Shown: positions 60,883 through 64,000 of the stretch, one piece after another
How the letters are laid out: each line of letters begins with the position of its first letter
How positions within the stretch are numbered: the first letter of the stretch is position 1
Assembly: GCF_001921865.1 (NCBI RefSeq)
Contig: NZ_MSCT01000016.1
Location: 1 to 64,000 of the forward strand
Length of the DNA stretch: 64,000 nt
DNA from: Pseudomonas chlororaphis
Lineage (GTDB): Bacteria > Pseudomonadota > Gammaproteobacteria > Pseudomonadales > Pseudomonadaceae
Direction: 5' to 3'
Made by a program: the position numbers and the translations under genes
Notes under the pieces: model-generated
Databases searched by the model: none
Seen by the model: only the letters and a program-made list of their open reading frames with translations
Told to the model about the DNA's origin: nothing

Positions 60883-62442
60883 TCAACCGACATGCCGGGA
60901 GCTGTCCCGCCAGAACGGTTCACGCAGTTCGTTCTTGAGCACCTTGCCCGCCCCGGAAAGCGGTAGCGCTGTACGGAATTCCACGCTTTTGGGCGCCTTG
61001 TAGCCGGCGATCCGCTGCTTGCAATGCGCGATCAGCGCCTCGGCGGTTGGCGTGCTCCCCGGCTTGACCACGACCACCGCATGCACCGACTCGCCCCACT
61101 GCGTGCTGGGGATCCCGACCACCGCACACATGGCGACATCCGCATGGCTGCTCAGGGCGTTCTCGACTTCCGCCGAGAAGACGTTCTCGCCCCCGGTGAC
61201 GATCATGTCCTTCAAGCGATCGACAATAAAGATATAGCCCTCTTCGTCCATCCTGGCCCCGTCGCCGGTACGTAGCCAGCCGTCGCCCGGCAGGGCTGCC
61301 TGGGTCTGGCCGGGGTTGTTCAGGTAACCACTCATCATGTTCGGGCCCCGTACCACCACCTCGCCGACGCTGCCGCGCGGCACTTCACAACCATCGCCAT
61401 CGACAATCCGCACTTCCACCGCCCGGGTGGCTCGGCCGCAGGAGCGCAGCATGCCCGCGGCAGCGGCTGCCGCCGTATGCTGGGCCGGGCCGAGCACCGA
61501 AACGATCGGAGCCATCTCGGTCTGGCCATACGCCTGGAACAGTTGCAGTTGCGGCAATAAGGACTGCAGCTCCCACAGGGTCTGCTCTTGAATCGGCGAG
61601 GCGCCGTACACCAGGTGCTGGAGCGATGACAGGTCGTAGCTAGCCACCTCGGGGTGATTGACCAGCAACTGGATCATTGTCGGCACCAGCATGGCCACCT
61701 GCACACCATGGCGCTGGATCGCCAGCATCGCCTTGTCCGGCAGGAACGCGGGCAGCACCACATGGGTCGCGCCTTCGAGCACGCCGACATAACCGGTCGA
61801 CATGTCGGCGAGATGAAACATGGGCGCGGCGCGCAACATGGTCGCCTCCGGCGGCACCAGCCCTTCGGCATCCAGGGCAATCTGGCTGCTCCAGAAAGCC
61901 CCATGGCTGATCATCACGCCCTTGGGGAACCCCGTGGTGCCGCCGGTATAAAACACACCGAGCAACGAATCGCCCCCACGGCGCGCATCCTCGACGGGCG
62001 ATGCCTGGGCCAGCAGCGCTTCGTAGCCGTACATCCCGTCTGGCGTGGCCCCCTCGCCGACGTAGATGACGTGACGAAGAGAAGCGACCTGCTCGCACAT
62101 CCCCAGGGCCACATCCTTGAACGTCTCGTCGACCAGCAAGATCGAGGTTTTCGAGTCATTCAACGCATAGGCGTTTTCCTCCGCGCTCCAGCGGGTGTTG
62201 CAGAGATTGAGGACGGCGTCGGCCCAGGGTACGGCGAAGCAGTATTCGAGGTAGCGGTCGGAGTTCAACCCCAGCATGGCAACGCAATCGTCGCGCTTGA
62301 CGCCCAGCTCACGCAGCGCCCCGGCCAGCCTCGCAACGCGCTCGACAAACTGCTGCAGAGTGCGCCTGCGATCGCCGCAGATCGTCATCAGGCGCGTGGG
62401 CGCACGTTGGAGGTTACGGTGCAGGGGCTGAGTGAAGTACAT
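60883..62442 (-). CDS. AMP-dependent acyl-CoA synthetase/ligase
   Basis: 519-residue ANL-family ligase. A3 core FYTGGTTGFPKGVMISHG, A5 AYGQTEMAPI, A7 GWLRTGDGA, A8 VDRLKDMIVTGGENVFSAEVE and A10 LPLSGAGKVLKNELR with the catalytic Lys are present, so it is likely active. Activates a carboxylic acid as CoA thioester; substrate probably a fatty, terpenoid or aromatic acid. 94 bp after the acyl-CoA dehydrogenase gene. Confidence 0.92.
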   Translation of the reverse strand: MYFTQPLHRNLQRAPTRLMTICGDRRRTLQQFVERVARLAGALRELGVKRDDCVAMLGLNSDRYLEYCFAVPWADAVLNLCNTRWSAEENAYALNDSKTSILLVDETFKDVALGMCEQVASLRHVIYVGEGATPDGMYGYEALLAQASPVEDARRGGDSLLGVFYTGGTTGFPKGVMISHGAFWSSQIALDAEGLVPPEATMLRAAPMFHLADMSTGYVGVLEGATHVVLPAFLPDKAMLAIQRHGVQVAMLVPTMIQLLVNHPEVASYDLSSLQHLVYGASPIQEQTLWELQSLLPQLQLFQAYGQTEMAPIVSVLGPAQHTAAAAAAGMLRSCGRATRAVEVRIVDGDGCEVPRGSVGEVVVRGPNMMSGYLNNPGQTQAALPGDGWLRTGDGARMDEEGYIFIVDRLKDMIVTGGENVFSAEVENALSSHADVAMCAVVGIPSTQWGESVHAVVVVKPGSTPTAEALIAHCKQRIAGYKAPKSVEFRTALPLSGAGKVLKNELREPFWRDSSRHVG

Positions 62443-62536
62443 GGTCTCTCCTGGCTTACAGCTATTATTGTTGTCCTTGCCTTTTGGGCAGGAAACGGCA
62501 GCGCCGGGCGCTGGCCGTCTTGAGGCATGAGGTTTC

Positions 62537-63679
62537 TTACAGGGTGCGAGCGATCAGCTCTTTCATGATCTCGGTCGTGCCGCCGTAGATCCGGGTCACC
62601 CGCGAATCGGCCCAGGCCCGGGTGATCGGGTATTCCCACATGTAACCGTAGCCGCCGTGCAGTTGGACGCAATCGTCGATCACCCGGCATTGCAGTTCGC
62701 TGAGCCAATACTTGGCCATCGAAGCGGTAGCCGCATCGAGCTGCCCCTTGAGCGAAAGCTCGATACAACGGTCGATGAAGACCCGGCCAATCTGTACCTC
62801 GGTCTTGATCTCGGCAAGCGTGTGGCGGGTGACCTGGAAATCGAGAATGTCCTTGCCGAATGCCTTGCGCTCGCGGCAGTAACCCGTGGTCCACTCGAGC
62901 GCGGTCTCCGCCATGGCCGCGGCGCTGATGGCTATTTGCAAACGCTCCCAGGGCAGCTCCTGCATCAACGCGGCAAAACCGCCACCTTCCACGCCGAGCA
63001 GGTTATGCGCCGGCACGCGGACATTGTCGAAAAACAGCTCGCCGGTGTCCTGCGCCTTCAAGCCTACCTTCTTCAGGCGCTTGCCCTTGCTGAAGCCGGG
63101 CATCGCGCTGTCGACGATGAACAGGCTGATCCCCTTTGCCCCGGCCGAGGGATCGGTCTTGGCGACGACGATCACCAGATCGCAATGCATGGCGTTGGTA
63201 ATGAAGGTCTTGGAGCCGTTGATCACATAGTGGTCGCCATCGCGCACGGCGGTGGTACGCACGCCTTGCAGATCGGAGCCGGCGCCCGCCTCGGTCATTG
63301 CAATGGCGCCGATCATCTCGCCGCACGCCATCTTGGGCAGGTAGGCCTGCTTCAGGTATTCGCTGCCGTTGTGCAGGATGTAGGGGGCAACGATCTCCGA
63401 GTGCAGATTGAGCCCCATGAGGTTAGCCACCCCGAGGCGCATGCACTCCTCGAACAGGACCACGCTGTAGAGTTTGTCGGCGCCCACGCCGCCATATTCC
63501 CCGGGAATGCTCGAGCAGAGGAAACCCGCCGCGCCGGCCTTCTCCCAGATCTCCCGGTCGATGAAGCCTTGTTCTTCGTAACGCTCGTAGTGAGGTAATA
63601 CTTCCTGCTCGATGAAACGCTGTACGGATTCTTTGAACTGCAGGTGCTCTTCGCTGAACAGGGTACGTGGAATACTCAA
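62537..63679 (-). CDS. Acyl-CoA dehydrogenase
   Basis: 380-residue FAD acyl-CoA dehydrogenase. AMTEAGAGSDLQGVRTTAVR, DHYVINGSKTFITNA, and C-terminal QLHGGYGYMWEYPITRAW (with catalytic-base region CRVIDDCVQLHGG) are typical; ends VTRIYGGTTEIMKELIARTL. First gene of the operon, 85 bases after the second operator palindrome. Pairs with the ligase for beta-oxidation of the activated acid. Confidence 0.93.
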   Translation of the reverse strand: MSIPRTLFSEEHLQFKESVQRFIEQEVLPHYERYEEQGFIDREIWEKAGAAGFLCSSIPGEYGGVGADKLYSVVLFEECMRLGVANLMGLNLHSEIVAPYILHNGSEYLKQAYLPKMACGEMIGAIAMTEAGAGSDLQGVRTTAVRDGDHYVINGSKTFITNAMHCDLVIVVAKTDPSAGAKGISLFIVDSAMPGFSKGKRLKKVGLKAQDTGELFFDNVRVPAHNLLGVEGGGFAALMQELPWERLQIAISAAAMAETALEWTTGYCRERKAFGKDILDFQVTRHTLAEIKTEVQIGRVFIDRCIELSLKGQLDAATASMAKYWLSELQCRVIDDCVQLHGGYGYMWEYPITRAWADSRVTRIYGGTTEIMKELIARTL

Positions 63680-63763
63680 AAGGTGGCTCCCGAAAAGGTC
63701 CAGGCGGGCACGGTTTCGCCTACGCCGTTCCTTGGCACCCTATCGCAAGGCCACCCCCGGCAA

Positions 63764-63782
63764 CCCTCCCATTTCGGGAGGG
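63764..63782. promoter_or_regulatory. Operator palindrome, copy 2 (acyl-CoA operon)
   Basis: CCCTCCC-ATTTC-GGGAGGG, the reverse complement of the core at 59709-59727 (19 of 19 bases). 85 bases before the acyl-CoA dehydrogenase start and 56 bases past the end of the LuxR-type gene. Confidence 0.78.
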
Positions 63783-63837
63783 GGGCACCTGCCGCCCAAG
63801 GGCCCGGGGACGTCTCCAGGGGCGACGGGCGCTCGCG

Positions 63838-64000
63838 CTAATCGACCAATCCGGCTTGCCGAGCCTTGCTTACCGCGTCCTCGCGCGAAAAGGCGCCGAG
63901 CTTGCCGAAGATATTCTTGAGGTGCCACTTGATGGTCCCGGGCGACAGGTCCAGGGTCCTGGCGATGCTCTTGGTCGACAGCCCACGGGCCAGATACCCG
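63838..64000 (-). CDS. LuxR-type (MalT-like) regulator, C-terminal fragment
   Basis: C-terminal 53 residues of a LuxR-family regulator: YLARGLSTKSIARTLDLSPG, then TIKWHLKNIFGKLGAFSRED, ending ARQAGLVD. This is the HTH of NarL/LuxR/MalT proteins. The rest lies outside the window. Position suggests it controls the two operons with the shared palindrome. Confidence 0.88.
   Translation of the reverse strand, partial: GYLARGLSTKSIARTLDLSPGTIKWHLKNIFGKLGAFSREDAVSKARQAGLVD

Overview
The window is high-GC DNA from a fluorescent Pseudomonas, most likely the P. fluorescens/protegens/chlororaphis lineage. The evidence is a complete lexA2-imuA-imuB-dnaE2 cassette, an sph (sphingosine) locus laid out as in P. 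aeruginosa, a BI-1 family gene next to tRNA-Ser, and many copies of the Pseudomonas REP hairpin (core GTAGGAGCGAGCTTGCTCGC). Genes are dense and many neighbours overlap by 4 bases (ATGA), so operons can be read with confidence.

Layout. 1-3.3 kb: SOS mutagenesis cassette on the minus strand with a LexA2 operator over the lexA2 start. 3.6-11 kb: one minus-strand operon for GntR regulator, AprA-like flavoprotein, ferredoxin, sulfonate/nitrate-type ABC importer, HEAT protein and DUF971 protein, which I read as an undescribed uptake-and-redox system, perhaps for a sulfur compound. 11.3-12.2 kb: YfeX-like DyP peroxidase. 12.3-17.7 kb: sphR, sphA, sphB, sphC, sphD. 18.2-19.1 kb: a small conserved protein and a tandem REPIN array of about 117-bp period. 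19.2-25.8 kb: TonB receptor, beta-propeller phytase and a private ExbB/ExbD/TonB, behind a PhoB box. 26.2-28.2 kb: a degenerate GGDEF membrane protein and an AraC regulator, behind a second PhoB box. 28.3-36.9 kb: a palindromic repeat, a GapN-like ALDH lacking the usual general-base Glu, FUSC protein, second DyP peroxidase, YdeP-type molybdoenzyme, EamA exporter with divergent Lrp regulator, lipoprotein. 37-40.3 kb: BI-1 protein, tRNA-Ser(TGA), a 940-bp segment bounded by a repeat of the tRNA terminator and carrying a cystatin-like small protein, then VOC and orphan small proteins. 40.4-42.9 kb: two L,D-transpeptidase-type genes head to head.

42.9-52.8 kb is the most striking signalling locus: a REC-HD protein facing a five-gene operon of two REC-GGDEF-EAL proteins with reciprocal domain decay (one keeps GGDEF, the other keeps EAL), a periplasmic MauG/cytochrome c peroxidase-like di-haem protein, a membrane sensor kinase and a REC-histidine kinase. 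Three of the proteins share an unusual enlarged REC domain. 52.9-64 kb: two minus-strand operons (DUF1302, DUF1329, YCF48-like, MMPL/RND; and acyl-CoA dehydrogenase, AMP-ligase, degenerate metallo-beta-lactamase) each preceded by an identical 19-bp palindrome, next to a LuxR-type regulator truncated by the window end. Together they look like one regulon for export or catabolism of a hydrophobic carboxylate or ester.

REP elements occur only in the first 26 kb. No rRNA, CRISPR array, complete IS element or prophage was seen.
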